A stretch of DNA of 64,000 nt, from positions 25,017 to 89,016 of the forward strand of contig NZ_JOHS01000038.1 of NCBI RefSeq assembly GCF_000725625.1, written 5' to 3'. Below are positions 42,933-51,596 of the stretch, in pieces. Source of the DNA: Streptomyces sp. NRRL F-6676 (GTDB lineage: Bacteria; Actinomycetota; Actinomycetes; Streptomycetales; Streptomycetaceae). A program made the position numbers and the translations under genes. The stretch's first letter is position 1; each line of letters opens with the position of its first letter. A model generated the notes under the pieces. The model was not told the origin of the DNA, made no database searches, and worked only from the letters and a program-made list of their open reading frames with translations.

Positions 42933-43919
42933 GTGACAGGGACATCCTCGGACCGTAAGACACGGATCACCGTCTGGGTGGCACTCGCCGCCAATCTGCT
43001 GATCGCGGCGGCCAAGGCCGTCGGCGGACTGCTGGCCCATTCGCCGGCCCTGATGTCGGAGGCCGCGCACTCCGTGGCCGACACCCTGAACGAGGTGTTC
43101 CTGCTGGCCGCGCTGCGCCGCAGCCGCCGCCCCGCCGACCGCAGGCACCCCTTCGGCTACGGCAAGGAGCGCTTCTTCTGGTCGCTGCTCGCCGCGGTCG
43201 GCATCTTCGTCATGGGCGGCTGCTTCTCCTTCTTCCAGGGCTACGAGGCGCTCAGGAGCGGGGCGGACGAGACCCAGCGCGGTTACGTCATCGGCCTGAT
43301 CGTCCTGGCGCTCGCCTTCGTGTTCGAGGGCGGCTCGCTGCTGCGGGCGGTGCACCAGGTGCGCAAGGAGGGCGGCTTCAGCCGGGAGAAACTCAAGGAC
43401 CCGGCGCTGCGCACGGTCGTCGCCGAGGACGGCACGGCCGTCCTGGGCGTCAGCCTCGCGATGATCGGCATGGCGCTGCACATGATCACCGGTCAGGTGG
43501 CCTACGAGGCGTCGGCCTCCCTCGCCATCGGCGCCCTGCTGGTGTTCGTCGCCTACCGGCTCGGCCGCGAGGCCCGCGACCAGCTCATCGGCCAGGCCGC
43601 CGACCCCGGGCAGAGCGACAGGATCCGCGAACTGCTCGCCGGACAGCCCGAGATCGACAGCGTCGAGTCGCTGCTGACCATGCAGCTGGGCCCCGACTCC
43701 ACGCTGGTCGCGGCCCGCGTCGACCTCGTGCCCGGGATGGACAGCGAGGAGGTCGAGGACGTGGCGGTGCGCATCAAGCGGGAGATCGCGGAGGCGGCCC
43801 CGGAGGCGGCCGGCCGGATCTACCTCGACGTGACGGACGCGGCCACGCTCGCCGCGGAACGCCGCCGGCGCCGGACAGCCGAAAGCCCCGCCGCGACGGG
43901 GGAGCGCGGCGGGGCCTGA
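42933..43919 (+). CDS. Cation diffusion facilitator (CDF) metal transporter
   Basis: A 328-residue transporter with about six helices and a cytoplasmic C-terminal domain. ALMSEAAHSVADTLNEVFLL carries the conserved HxxxD metal site, and HPFGYGKERFFWSLLAAVG follows. CDF proteins export Zn2+, Fe2+, Co2+ or Cd2+ in exchange for protons. The GTG at 42933 is chosen because it precedes the family-typical start; no clear ribosome-binding site is seen. Divergent from the GST gene, with which it shares a 130-base promoter region. Confidence 0.86.
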   Translation: MTGTSSDRKTRITVWVALAANLLIAAAKAVGGLLAHSPALMSEAAHSVADTLNEVFLLAALRRSRRPADRRHPFGYGKERFFWSLLAAVGIFVMGGCFSFFQGYEALRSGADETQRGYVIGLIVLALAFVFEGGSLLRAVHQVRKEGGFSREKLKDPALRTVVAEDGTAVLGVSLAMIGMALHMITGQVAYEASASLAIGALLVFVAYRLGREARDQLIGQAADPGQSDRIRELLAGQPEIDSVESLLTMQLGPDSTLVAARVDLVPGMDSEEVEDVAVRIKREIAEAAPEAAGRIYLDVTDAATLAAERRRRRTAESPAATGERGGA

Positions 43920-43993
43920 CATACGCGTGCCCGGGCCGGCCCGGGTCATGCGCGGCCGGGCGGAAAAATCTTGCCGGCCGCCCGATTCCGAGG

Positions 43994-44449
43994 TCAGCGA
44001 GGACCGCCCCCATGACGGGCGTAGTGCTCGATCAGCGCGGTCCGCGTGGTCTCCAGCCGGTGGGCGAGGACGGCCCCGACCGTGCGGGTCAGGGCGAGCT
44101 CCAGAGAGGGGTCCCGCTCCCCGAGACCGGCCACCGTCGAGGCGTCGAACTCGTACGCCCGTACGGGACTGAACGCCTCGGCGCCGAAGTCCCACGTGTG
44201 CGGGGGGAACAGCCAGGACCAGCCCAGCAGGTCACCGGGGCCGAGCGTGGCCACGGAGATGCGCCGCCCGGCGAGCACGTGCTGGAAGAGGGAGACCGTA
44301 CCGGAGCGCACCACCCAGAACCGGTCGGCGGCCCCGCCGGCCTCGAAGATCCTGGTGTCCTCGGCGAACGCGACCTCCCGCGCCACGGACAGCAACCGCG
44401 CCCGGTGCTCCGGCGCGAGGGCGTGCAACAACCGAAGCGGAGCGGACAT
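43994..44449 (-). CDS. Stand-alone cyclic-nucleotide-binding (Crp-like) domain protein
   Basis: A 151-residue cNMP-binding domain: ARLLSVAREVAFAEDTRIFE, then DRFWVVRSGTVSLF, and LGPGDLLGWSWLFPPHTW. The usual phosphate-binding Arg-Ser pair of CRP is not clearly present. It has no helix-turn-helix, so unlike Crp/Fnr it cannot bind DNA by itself; it may sense a ligand for a partner. The ATG at 44449 has GGAGG 5 bases upstream. Confidence 0.85.
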   Translation of the reverse strand: MSAPLRLLHALAPEHRARLLSVAREVAFAEDTRIFEAGGAADRFWVVRSGTVSLFQHVLAGRRISVATLGPGDLLGWSWLFPPHTWDFGAEAFSPVRAYEFDASTVAGLGERDPSLELALTRTVGAVLAHRLETTRTALIEHYARHGGGPR

Positions 44450-44494
44450 CACGACCTCCGTCACGCAGACAGAACCTGTCCCCTCCATTGCACA

Positions 44495-44630
44495 CCCGCG
44501 CCCCCGAAGGGGCGCGGGGAACTGCGCGAGCAACCACAGGCCCCCCGCACCCGCCGGGCGACAAGCAGTCCCGAGCTCTCAGGCGCCGAACCCGCCGAAC
44601 CGAACCCCCGGGGCGGAGCCCCTCACCCCC
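44495..44630. repeat. Palindromic intergenic element copy
   Basis: CGCGCCCCCGAAGGGGCGCG (44498-44517) folds on itself and runs into the family core GGGGCGCGGGGAACTGCGC (44509-44527). Diverged flanking sequence ends with GGGGCGGAGCCCCTC near the methyltransferase stop. It fills the gap between two genes on the same strand. Confidence 0.8.
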
Positions 44631-45432
44631 TCTTGAGGGCGACCCCCCCGAACACATCCGTCGGCTCCGGCGAAGTCCCCGGCTCCGGCCGCCACAGGGG
44701 GCACGACACAATCCCCGGCTCCAACAACTCCAGCCCCTCGTAGAACGCCGAGACCTGCGCGGGACTGCGCAGGACATACGGCACGGCCCCCGTGTCGTCG
44801 TAGCCCTGCTGCGCCTCCCGCAGCGCCGCGTCCGTGTCCGTGCTGTCGTAGTGCACGAAGTAGCTGCCCGGGCAGAGCGCCGCCTGCAACCGACGCACGA
44901 TCGACTTGGCCTCTTCGTAGTCCTGGATGTGTCCCAGGATGCCCATGAGCATCAGCGCGACCGGCTTGTCGAAGTCCAGTATCTTGCTCGCCTGCTCGAG
45001 GATCCGTTCCGGATCACGCAGGTTCGCGTCGATGTAGTCGGTGACGCCCTCGGGCGTGCTGGTGAGCAGGGCCTGCGCGTGCCGCAGTACGAGCGGGTCG
45101 TTGTCGACGTAGACGATCCGCGACTCCGGCGCCGTCCGCTGCGCCACCTGGTGCGTGTTGTCGTACGTCGGCAGGCCGGTGCCGATGTCGAGGAACTGGC
45201 GGATGCCGAGTTCACCGGCGACGAAGGTCACCGTGCGGATCAGGTACTGCCGGGAGGCGCGGGCCATCGTCTCGATGTTGGGCGCGGTCTCCCGGTAGGC
45301 GTCGCCGGCGATCCGGTCGACCTCGTAGTTGTCCTTGCCGCCCATCCAGTAGTTCCAGATGCGGGCCGAGTGCGGCACCGTGGTGTCGATCTTGGACCAC
45401 GCCTCCGAGTCGGGGGTCCGGCCGTCCGTCAT
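44623..45432 (-). CDS. SAM-dependent methyltransferase, Methyltransf_19 (DUF574)
   Basis: A 269-residue protein with the family start DTTVPHSARIWNYWMGGKDN, SAM-binding FLDIGTGLPTYDNTHQVAQ, and VYVDNDPLVLRHAQALL. This family (PF04672) is heavily amplified in actinobacteria; its substrates are largely unknown. A clear AGGAGA site lies upstream of ATG 45432. It sits next to DUF397/XRE genes, a common neighbourhood for this family in Streptomyces. Confidence 0.9.
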   Translation of the reverse strand: MTDGRTPDSEAWSKIDTTVPHSARIWNYWMGGKDNYEVDRIAGDAYRETAPNIETMARASRQYLIRTVTFVAGELGIRQFLDIGTGLPTYDNTHQVAQRTAPESRIVYVDNDPLVLRHAQALLTSTPEGVTDYIDANLRDPERILEQASKILDFDKPVALMLMGILGHIQDYEEAKSIVRRLQAALCPGSYFVHYDSTDTDAALREAQQGYDDTGAVPYVLRSPAQVSAFYEGLELLEPGIVSCPLWRPEPGTSPEPTDVFGGVALKRG

Positions 45433-45573
45433 GGGGGGTCTCCTGCCGTGCGTCACGGGGTGTGTGCACCAACCTACCGCCAACTGCACTGCCGTACAGT
45501 CGTGTTGACCATGCGGCGGAGCGGGGCCCGGAGAGCTTCCCGGTGCCCCGCCGCCGCGCGTCGCGGACGGTCC

Positions 45574-45819
45574 TCAGGCGACCAGGAAGTCGGCCCGCCC
45601 GGACTTGGCGCCTTCGAGGAAGGCGATCATCTCGTCCCGGGAGTAGACCAGCGCGGGTCCCTCCGGGTCCTTGGACTGGCGGAAGGCGACGCTGCCGTCG
45701 GGCAGCCGTTTGGCCTCGACGCAACTGCCGCCGTTCGTACCGCTCCAGGGCTTCTCCCAGCCCTCGGTGCCCAGTTCGCCGGCCGGCATGCCGCTGAAGA
45801 CGGAACCCTCGGATGCCAT
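45574..45819 (-). CDS. DUF397 (BldB/WhiJ-partner-like) protein
   Basis: An 81-residue DUF397 protein (PGWEKPWSGTNGG-like core: EGWEKPWSGTNGGSCVEAKR, then ALVYSRDEMIAFLEGAKSG). DUF397 proteins are cognate partners of XRE regulators of the DUF5753 group, which is encoded directly upstream with a 2-base gap. In Streptomyces such pairs act as regulator/antagonist modules in development and antibiotic control. The ATG at 45819 is used; AAGGAG lies 12 bases upstream, overlapping the end of the XRE gene. Confidence 0.92.
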   Translation of the reverse strand: MASEGSVFSGMPAGELGTEGWEKPWSGTNGGSCVEAKRLPDGSVAFRQSKDPEGPALVYSRDEMIAFLEGAKSGRADFLVA

Positions 45820-45821
45820 GA

Positions 45822-46688
45822 TCACAACTCCTTACGCAGTTCGGCCAGGATGGTCCTGGTACGACGGACCGGCTCCGCCTGCACGGCCATCCGGTCCAGT
45901 ACTTCGAGGTAGCTGACGACGTCGGAGGGCCGGTCCACGTACGAGGCGCCGGCCAGACTCTCCGTGTAGACGACGTCGGGCAGTTCGGAGAACCCGAAAC
46001 GGAAGTGGTGGAAGGGTCCGAAGGCGCCCGGATGGGCACCGGCTCCGAACCGCATGAGCTGAATCCGGACCTTGGGCAGGTCCAGGGCCTCGTTCAGCCG
46101 GTCCAGTTGCGCGCGCATCACGTCCGCCCCGCCGACCGGCCGGCGCAGCACCGTCTCGTCCAGAATGGCCCAGATGACCGGCGCCTCCGGCTTGGTGAGC
46201 AGCTCCTGCCGTCGGACGCGCAGGTCCACGCGGCGCGCGATTCCCTCCTCGGAATCGTTGGGGAAGCCCACGCGCATCAGCGCGGTGGCGTAGTCGTACG
46301 TCTGCAACAGGCCGGGTACGTAGTGGGGTTCGTACAGACGGATGACGCTGGCTTCACTCTCCAGGCTGACGTAGGCCCGGAACCATTCCGGCAGTACGTC
46401 GCGGTACTTGTACCACCAGCCCGGTTTGTTGGCCTCCCTCGCCATGGTGACGAAGTCCTCGACCTCCGTCGCCCGAACACCGTAGGCGCGCAGCAGCTCC
46501 TTGACGTAGGGGATTCGGAGTCCGACCTCGGCCTTCTCCATCCGGCGGACCGTCAGCGGCGTGACCTCGATGGTCCGTGCCGCCTCCTCGAAGGAGACCC
46601 CGGCCTGTTCGCGCAGGTGCCGGAGCCGCTTGCCGAGGACCATCCGCAGGACGGTGGGTGCGCTGCCGCCGGGGCGGTTGTCACTCAC
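45822..46688 (-). CDS. XRE-family HTH regulator with DUF5753 (WhiJ-like)
   Basis: A 288-residue regulator. The N-terminal helix-turn-helix (KRLRHLREQAGVSFEEAART, then IEVTPLTVRRMEKAEVGLRI) is followed by the DUF5753 sensing domain (YEPHYVPGLLQTYDYATALM, ending YLEVLDRMAVQAEPV). The GTG at 46688 has GGGGAGG 5 bases upstream. It forms a two-gene unit with DUF397 and is divergent from an ATP-binding protein; the three together are a whiJ/abaA-like locus. It probably represses or activates itself through sites in the shared promoter region. Confidence 0.92.
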   Translation of the reverse strand: MSDNRPGGSAPTVLRMVLGKRLRHLREQAGVSFEEAARTIEVTPLTVRRMEKAEVGLRIPYVKELLRAYGVRATEVEDFVTMAREANKPGWWYKYRDVLPEWFRAYVSLESEASVIRLYEPHYVPGLLQTYDYATALMRVGFPNDSEEGIARRVDLRVRRQELLTKPEAPVIWAILDETVLRRPVGGADVMRAQLDRLNEALDLPKVRIQLMRFGAGAHPGAFGPFHHFRFGFSELPDVVYTESLAGASYVDRPSDVVSYLEVLDRMAVQAEPVRRTRTILAELRKEL

Positions 46689-46781
46689 ACCTGCCTCCCC
46701 GGAACGGCCGTCACAGCGTGCAGTGTGCCACGCGGCGGAGGGGAGGGACAGAGTGATGCGGATAGATCTGAAATTATCAGA

Positions 46782-46809
46782 ACGCAGGTTGCGTACTGAG
46801 CCCGTACGC
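46782..46809. promoter_or_regulatory. Dyads in the XRE/ATP-binding-protein promoter region
   Basis: Two overlapping inverted repeats lie in an AT-richer patch between the divergent genes: ACGCA-ggt-TGCGT (46782-46794) and GCGTAC-7-GTACGC (46791-46809). They are the best candidates for XRE-regulator binding. Assignment is by position only. Confidence 0.5.
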
Positions 46810-46936
46810 CACCATAGTGACCGAGTGACCTGCCGCACACTCCGTGCGCGGTGAGGGTCAACGGCGCACGGTTTCCGCGGTCCTGACACGCCGTCGGATT
46901 CCGGTGCGGCGCACGCGACCGTGAGGCGAGACCTGG

Positions 46937-47515
46937 ATGGCCACCGTGACCGACGGACAACCGAGGAGCTCGGGCCGGACCCCCGCAGGCGCCGGCGAGA
47001 CGCCGGCGACCGCACCGGGAGCGGCCGACCGCGCATCCGCCTTACTCGCGCCCACGCGTCCGCACCCGCCCGGTGACATGCGTCCGCATACGCCCGGCGA
47101 CAGCCCGCTGCGGTTCACCGTCCCCGCGCACCCCTCGCGTGCCGCGGTGGTACGGCGCCGGGTGACCGACCACCTCACCCGGCTGGACCTGCCCGAGGAA
47201 CTGTGCGACTCCGTCGTCCTCGCCACGGACGAACTCTTCGCCAACGCCGTCACCCACACGGGGACCCGCCCCTACGACACCGTCACCCTCACCGTCGAAC
47301 TGATCCGCGACGCCGTACGCGTCATGGTCGCCGACCCCTCACCCGTCCCGCCGCTGCTGCGCACGGTGGACGGCGGGGCGGAGTCCGGGCGGGGACTGGC
47401 CATCGTGAGCGTGCTCGCCGACGCGTGGGGCGTCGCCCCCGCCGAGCCCGGCAAGCCCGGCAAACGCGTCTGGTTCACCCTCGCCCGTACGGCACCGCCG
47501 GAGGTGACCCCGTGA
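46937..47515 (+). CDS. ATP-binding protein, anti-sigma-factor kinase-like (HATPase_c_2)
   Basis: A 192-residue protein. The first 55 residues are Pro/Ala-rich and disordered; the rest is a GHKL ATPase domain with N box VVLATDELFANAVTHTG, G1-like VADPSP and G2 GGAESGRGLAIVSVLADAWG. Such single-domain proteins phosphorylate STAS antagonists or hold sigma factors; in whiJ/abaA loci they accompany XRE-DUF397 pairs. ATG 46937 follows GAGGCGAG. The stop overlaps the next start (GTGA). Confidence 0.88.
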   Translation: MATVTDGQPRSSGRTPAGAGETPATAPGAADRASALLAPTRPHPPGDMRPHTPGDSPLRFTVPAHPSRAAVVRRRVTDHLTRLDLPEELCDSVVLATDELFANAVTHTGTRPYDTVTLTVELIRDAVRVMVADPSPVPPLLRTVDGGAESGRGLAIVSVLADAWGVAPAEPGKPGKRVWFTLARTAPPEVTP

Positions 47516-48036
47516 CGAGCGCGGTGGCCTGGGTGCTCCCGGCGGCGACGGCGGCCGCCGGGCGGGAGCTGCTGCGCCGCGCGGAGGACGAGCGGGAGCT
47601 GATGCGCCGGGCGCAGCGTGAACCCGGCGCCCTCGCCCGGCACCGGCTCGCCCGCTGCCGTGCCGAGAACACCGAGGCGCTGAAGGTCATCGTCCGGCGG
47701 CACGGCTGGCCCACCGGGGCGCTGGTCGGCGACGCCGCCTCGACCGCGGCGCTGATGATCCTGCTGCACGCCCCCGACCTGCCGTTCCAGCTCCGCTGCC
47801 GCGACCTGATCGCCGAGGCCGCCGCCGACGGTCACTGCCCCGCCGTCCATCTCGCCTACATCGCCGACCACTGTGCGGTGGCCCGGGGCGAGCCGCAGTT
47901 CTACGGGACCCGCGTCAACCCCGTGACGCTGCGGCCGTATCCGGTGCGCTGCCCCGAGACCGTCGACGAGCGCCGGGAGGACGTGGGGCTGGCCCCGCTG
48001 GAACAGCAGATGGCGGCGCTCCGCCGGGGAGCGTAG
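47512..48036 (+). CDS. DUF6624-like hypothetical protein
   Basis: A 174-residue soluble protein. RRAEDERELMRRAQREPGAL, IVRRHGWPTGALVGDAASTA and LAYIADHCAVARGEPQFYGT match the pattern of DUF6624 proteins, which read like a degenerate enzyme or binding domain with conserved His residues. Function unknown. The GTG overlaps the stop of the ATP-binding-protein gene, so the two are translated together. Confidence 0.72.
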   Translation: MTSAVAWVLPAATAAAGRELLRRAEDERELMRRAQREPGALARHRLARCRAENTEALKVIVRRHGWPTGALVGDAASTAALMILLHAPDLPFQLRCRDLIAEAAADGHCPAVHLAYIADHCAVARGEPQFYGTRVNPVTLRPYPVRCPETVDERREDVGLAPLEQQMAALRRGA

Positions 48037-48075
48037 GGCGCCCCGCGGAACACCGCCGGGTCGACGGCTCCGGGG

Positions 48076-48528
48076 TCAGTGGCCGCCCTCGGTGCGCTCC
48101 AGGACGAACACCGGGATCTCCCGGTCGGTCTTCTTCTGGTAGTCGGCGTACGGGGGGTACGCGGCGACCGCGCGCTCCCACCAGGCGGCCTTCTCCTCGC
48201 CGGTGACCTCACGCGCCGTCATGTCCTGCACGGTGGGGCCGTCCTGCAACGTGACGCGGGGGTCCGCGACGACGTTGTGGTACCAGACGGGGTGCTTGGG
48301 GGCGCCGCCGAGGGAGGCGACGACGGCGTAGCGGCCCTCGTGTTCGACGCGCATCAGCGGGGTCTTGCGGATCTTGCCGCTGCGGGCGCCGCGGGTGGTC
48401 AGGATGATCACGGGCAGGCCCGTGTCCTCGTGTTTCGTGCCCTCGGTGCCGCCGGAGCTCTCGTACAACTCGACCTGGTCGCGCACCACTTGGTCGGGGC
48501 TGGGTTCGTACTCACCGTCAAGAGGCAT
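48076..48528 (-). CDS. F420-dependent nitroreductase-like protein (Ddn family)
   Basis: A 150-residue split-barrel protein. [40 protein letters not shown] and [19 protein letters not shown] are the signature of deazaflavin (F420)-dependent reductases of the Ddn group (former DUF385), which reduce nitro compounds and quinones. Streptomyces make F420. The ATG at 48528 follows ACGGAGAG. A palindromic element lies upstream. Confidence 0.9.
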   Translation of the reverse strand: MPLDGEYEPSPDQVVRDQVELYESSGGTEGTKHEDTGLPVIILTTRGARSGKIRKTPLMRVEHEGRYAVVASLGGAPKHPVWYHNVVADPRVTLQDGPTVQDMTAREVTGEEKAAWWERAVAAYPPYADYQKKTDREIPVFVLERTEGGH

Positions 48529-48600
48529 GGGTCTCTCCGTTCCTCGTAGGTGCCACGATTCAACACGACGCCGGAACGAATTCTTCCGCCCGGCACGCAG

Positions 48601-48805
48601 GGCGTTTCTCGCCCCGAGGGGGCTCCGCCCCTTGGATCCTGTGGCTTCAAGGGGCGCGGGGAACTGCGCGACCGGCCACGACGCACCCGCACCCGCCCAC
48701 GCACCCCGTCCACCCGAGTTCTCCCGCGCCCCGGGGTCCAAGGGGCGGAGCCCCTTGTGAGGATGGGACGGGTAGGGGCGGCGGGGGCGAGGGAAATGCC
48801 TTGGG
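48601..48805. repeat. Palindromic intergenic element, long copy
   Basis: Contains the core GGGGCGCGGGGAACTGCGC (48651-48669), outer arms GGGGCTCCGCCCCTTGGATC (48619-48638) and TCCAAGGGGCGGAGCCCC (48737-48754), and the end motif GACGGGTAGGGGCGGCGGGG. Bases 48689-48729 are identical to 28031-28071 of the copy near the fdh operon. No gene inside. Confidence 0.85.
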
Positions 48806-49885
48806 TCACCGGGTGACATGTGGGCGCACCGCGCGGGCGATCGCGGTCATGCCGGCGTCGTTCGGGTGCAGGCCGTCGCCGCTGTCGTAGGCCGCCCGGA
48901 GACGCCCCGCGTCCGCCGGGTCCCGCAGCGCCCCGTCCACGTCCGCCACCGCGTCGAACACCCCACCCGCCCGCATCCGCTCGTTCACGGCCCGCCGCAC
49001 CGCCTCCCGGCCCGGACCCAGCCCCCGCGCCGGCGGCAACGTACAGCCCACCACCCGGACCCCGGCGTCCCGCGCTGCCTCCACCAGGCGGTCGTACCCG
49101 TCGAGCAGCTCACCCGGCCCCACCGGCGCACCCCCCGGCTCCCACCCCCCGAGCAGATCGTTCACCCCGAGCAGCACGACCACCACCCGCACCCCCTCCC
49201 GCGCCAGCACATCCCGCCCGAACCGCCGCACCCCCGCCGGATCGGTCCAGTCGGACAGCAGCCGGTTCCCCCCGATCCCGGCGTTGACGACCGCCAGCCG
49301 CCCCGGCCGCAACAGGTCGGGCCACCGCCGGTTCGCGTCCCGCGTGGAGCACGCGCCGTCCGTGATCGAGTCGCCGAAGGCCACCACCGTGCCCTCCGCC
49401 TCGGCCGGGACGACGGTCAGCCCGGACAGGACGTACCAGGAGGCGCCCGCCGGCGCGAACCCGTCGCGCCCCGCCGCCAGGGTGAGATCGCCGGAGCCCG
49501 GCGGCGAGAGGTACGCCGTCGCGAAGGCGTCCCGGTGGTGGGTCGTGGACCCGGTCGCGTCCGGCAGATACAGGGAGACCGTCAGGTCCCGGCCGCGTGC
49601 GACGTCGACGGGCAGTACGTCGGTGAGCACTTCCCGGCCAGCTCCGAGCACCGCCTTCGGCGAGCCGCCGACGGTGACGGGCCGCGGACGGGACCCCGCC
49701 ACCGCCACCGAGAGCGCGCCCACGGTCAGTTCCCCGTCGCCGTACAGATGCGACAGCCGCAGCCGCGCACCCGTCCCCGAGGCGGTGGGGCGGACGGTCA
49801 TCCGCAGGGTCTGATCGTGGAAGGACGGCCCGAACGGCATCGGCGCGGCCCCCCACACGGCGACGGTCCGGGCGGTGCTGCTCAT
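48806..49885 (-). CDS. SGNH/GDSL-family hydrolase
   Basis: A 359-residue protein. An N-terminal beta-rich domain (about 1-165) precedes the SGNH fold, with block [16 protein letters not shown], block II Gly in [10 protein letters not shown], block [16 protein letters not shown] and block [11 protein letters not shown]. It hydrolyses esters, perhaps acetyl groups on carbohydrates, as in actinobacterial homologues of similar layout. No signal peptide is seen, unlike many secreted relatives. Ends within 10 bases of the intergenic element. Confidence 0.88.
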   Translation of the reverse strand: MSSTARTVAVWGAAPMPFGPSFHDQTLRMTVRPTASGTGARLRLSHLYGDGELTVGALSVAVAGSRPRPVTVGGSPKAVLGAGREVLTDVLPVDVARGRDLTVSLYLPDATGSTTHHRDAFATAYLSPPGSGDLTLAAGRDGFAPAGASWYVLSGLTVVPAEAEGTVVAFGDSITDGACSTRDANRRWPDLLRPGRLAVVNAGIGGNRLLSDWTDPAGVRRFGRDVLAREGVRVVVVLLGVNDLLGGWEPGGAPVGPGELLDGYDRLVEAARDAGVRVVGCTLPPARGLGPGREAVRRAVNERMRAGGVFDAVADVDGALRDPADAGRLRAAYDSGDGLHPNDAGMTAIARAVRPHVTR

Positions 49886-50025
49886 GACCGGGGACTACCC
49901 GGTATCGGCACGTGAACGCGTCCGCCCGCCCTCCGCCCGGCCCAGGAACCCCCCGCTCCGTCACCCGTACGGCTTCGGCCAGTTCCGCCGGCCGGGCGAT
50001 CTGGCCGAACTTGTTGGTGACCCGA

Positions 50026-50044
50026 TGGATGCCTCAGGCATCCA
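50026..50044. promoter_or_regulatory. 19-bp palindrome upstream of the P450-ferredoxin operon
   Basis: TGGATGCCTCAGGCATCCA is a perfect 9-1-9 palindrome lying 43 bases before the P450 start. It is the best operator candidate for this operon; no regulator gene is adjacent. Confidence 0.65.
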
Positions 50045-50086
50045 ATGAAGATCGGCAAGGGCGAGTCTTCGCAAGCGAGGTTCCTC

Positions 50087-51322
50087 ATGACGCACTCCAC
50101 CGTCCATCCGGCAGCACCCGCCGACGCTCCCCAGGACGTGCGGGTCCCGTTCCCCCAGGACCGCACGTGCCCGTACCACCCGCCCGCCGGCTACGCCCCG
50201 CTGCGCGAGCAGCGGCCGCTGGCCCGCGTCTCCCTCTACGACGGCCGTGACGTGTGGCTGGTCACCGGCCACGCCGCCGCACGTGCCCTGCTCTCCGACC
50301 CCCGGCTCTCCGTCGACCGCACCCGGCCGGGCTTCCCGATGCTCAACGAGCGGATCGCCGGCGTCCGCCGCATCCGCCGGTTGCCGCTGCTCGGCGTCGA
50401 CGACCCCGAGCACCACAGCCAGCGCCGCATGCTCGTCGCGCACTTCACCCTCAAACGCGCCGCCCTGCTGCGCCCGCGCATCCAGGAGATCGTCGACCGT
50501 CTGCTCGACGGTCTTCAGGCGGCGGGTCCGCCCGCCGACCTGGTGAGCACGTTCGCGCTGCCCCTGCCGTCGACCGTCATCTGCGCCCTGCTCGGCGTCC
50601 CCTACGCCGACCACGAGTTCTTCGAGGAGCAGTCCCGCAGACTGCTGCGCGGCCCCGCCGCGTCCGACGTCGAGGACGCCCGGGACCGGCTCGACGGCTA
50701 CCTCGGCGCCCTGATCGACCGCAAACGCGAGGAACCCGGGGACGGCATCCTCGACGAGCTCATCGCCGAGCGGATGCTGACCGGCGAGCTCGACCGGGAG
50801 GACCTGATCTCGCTCTCCGTGCTGCTGCTGATCGCCGGGCACGAGACGACGGCGAACATGATCTCGCTCGGTACGTTCACCCTCCTCCAGCAGCCCGACC
50901 GGCTCGCCGAGCTGCGCGCCGACCCGGAGCTCGTCCCCGCCGCCGTCGAGGAACTGCTGCGGTTCCTGTCCATCGTCGACGGGCTCACCCGGGTCGCCCT
51001 GGAGGACATCGAGATCGCGGGGGAGACGGTCCGCGCGGGCGACGGCGTGGTCTTCTCCAACTCCGTCGTCAACCGGGAGGCGGACGTCTTCCCCGGGGCC
51101 GACGCCCTGGACTGGCACCGCTCGGCCCGCGGCCACCTCGCCTTCGGCTTCGGCGTCCACCAGTGCCTCGGCCAGAACCTGGCCCGCGCCGAGCTGGAGA
51201 TCGCCCTGCGCTCGCTCTTCGAGCGGTTCCCCGGGCTGCGGCTCGCCGCGCCCCCGGAGGAGATCCCGCACAAGCCCGGCGACACGATCCAGGGGATGGT
51301 CGAACTCCCCGTGGCGTGGTGA
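50087..51322 (+). CDS. Cytochrome P450, CYP105-like
   Basis: A 411-residue class I P450. I-helix LIAGHETTANMI, K-helix EELLRF, the CYP105-like VVFSNSVVNREADVF region and heme loop FGFGVHQCLGQNLAR with Cys 360. CYP105 enzymes oxidise diverse xenobiotics and antibiotics. The ferredoxin encoded 10 bases downstream is the expected electron donor. ATG 50087 has GAGG upstream; an alternative ATG 14 codons earlier falls next to the palindrome. Confidence 0.92.
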   Translation: MTHSTVHPAAPADAPQDVRVPFPQDRTCPYHPPAGYAPLREQRPLARVSLYDGRDVWLVTGHAAARALLSDPRLSVDRTRPGFPMLNERIAGVRRIRRLPLLGVDDPEHHSQRRMLVAHFTLKRAALLRPRIQEIVDRLLDGLQAAGPPADLVSTFALPLPSTVICALLGVPYADHEFFEEQSRRLLRGPAASDVEDARDRLDGYLGALIDRKREEPGDGILDELIAERMLTGELDREDLISLSVLLLIAGHETTANMISLGTFTLLQQPDRLAELRADPELVPAAVEELLRFLSIVDGLTRVALEDIEIAGETVRAGDGVVFSNSVVNREADVFPGADALDWHRSARGHLAFGFGVHQCLGQNLARAELEIALRSLFERFPGLRLAAPPEEIPHKPGDTIQGMVELPVAW

Positions 51323-51332
51323 GGAGGAACCC

Positions 51333-51575
51333 ATGCGCGACGACGACGGCGGCACCCTCGACGTCACCATCGACCAGGACGTCTGCATCGGCGCCGGCCA
51401 GTGCGCGCTGACCGCGCCCGGCGTCTTCACCCAGGACGACGACGGCTTCGGCACCGTCCTGCCCGGCCGGCGCGACGGCGGCGGCGACCCGCTGGTCCGG
51501 GAGGCCGCCCGGGCCTGCCCGGTCGGGGCGGTCGGGGTGCGTGGCGGCCAGGGCCGGGGAGGAGTGAGCGGCTGA
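51333..51575 (+). CDS. 3Fe-4S ferredoxin, partner of the P450
   Basis: An 80-residue ferredoxin. Cys 18, Cys 24 and Cys 62 (CIGAGQCALTAPGVF and ACPVGAV) are three cluster ligands; the fourth position of the usual CxxCxxC motif is Ala, as in P450-associated 3Fe-4S ferredoxins. It carries electrons from a reductase to the P450. AGGAGGAA precedes the ATG, 10 bases after the P450 stop. No ferredoxin reductase is in the window. Confidence 0.93.
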   Translation: MRDDDGGTLDVTIDQDVCIGAGQCALTAPGVFTQDDDGFGTVLPGRRDGGGDPLVREAARACPVGAVGVRGGQGRGGVSG

Positions 51576-51596
51576 GGGGATGAGTAGGGTTCCGGG

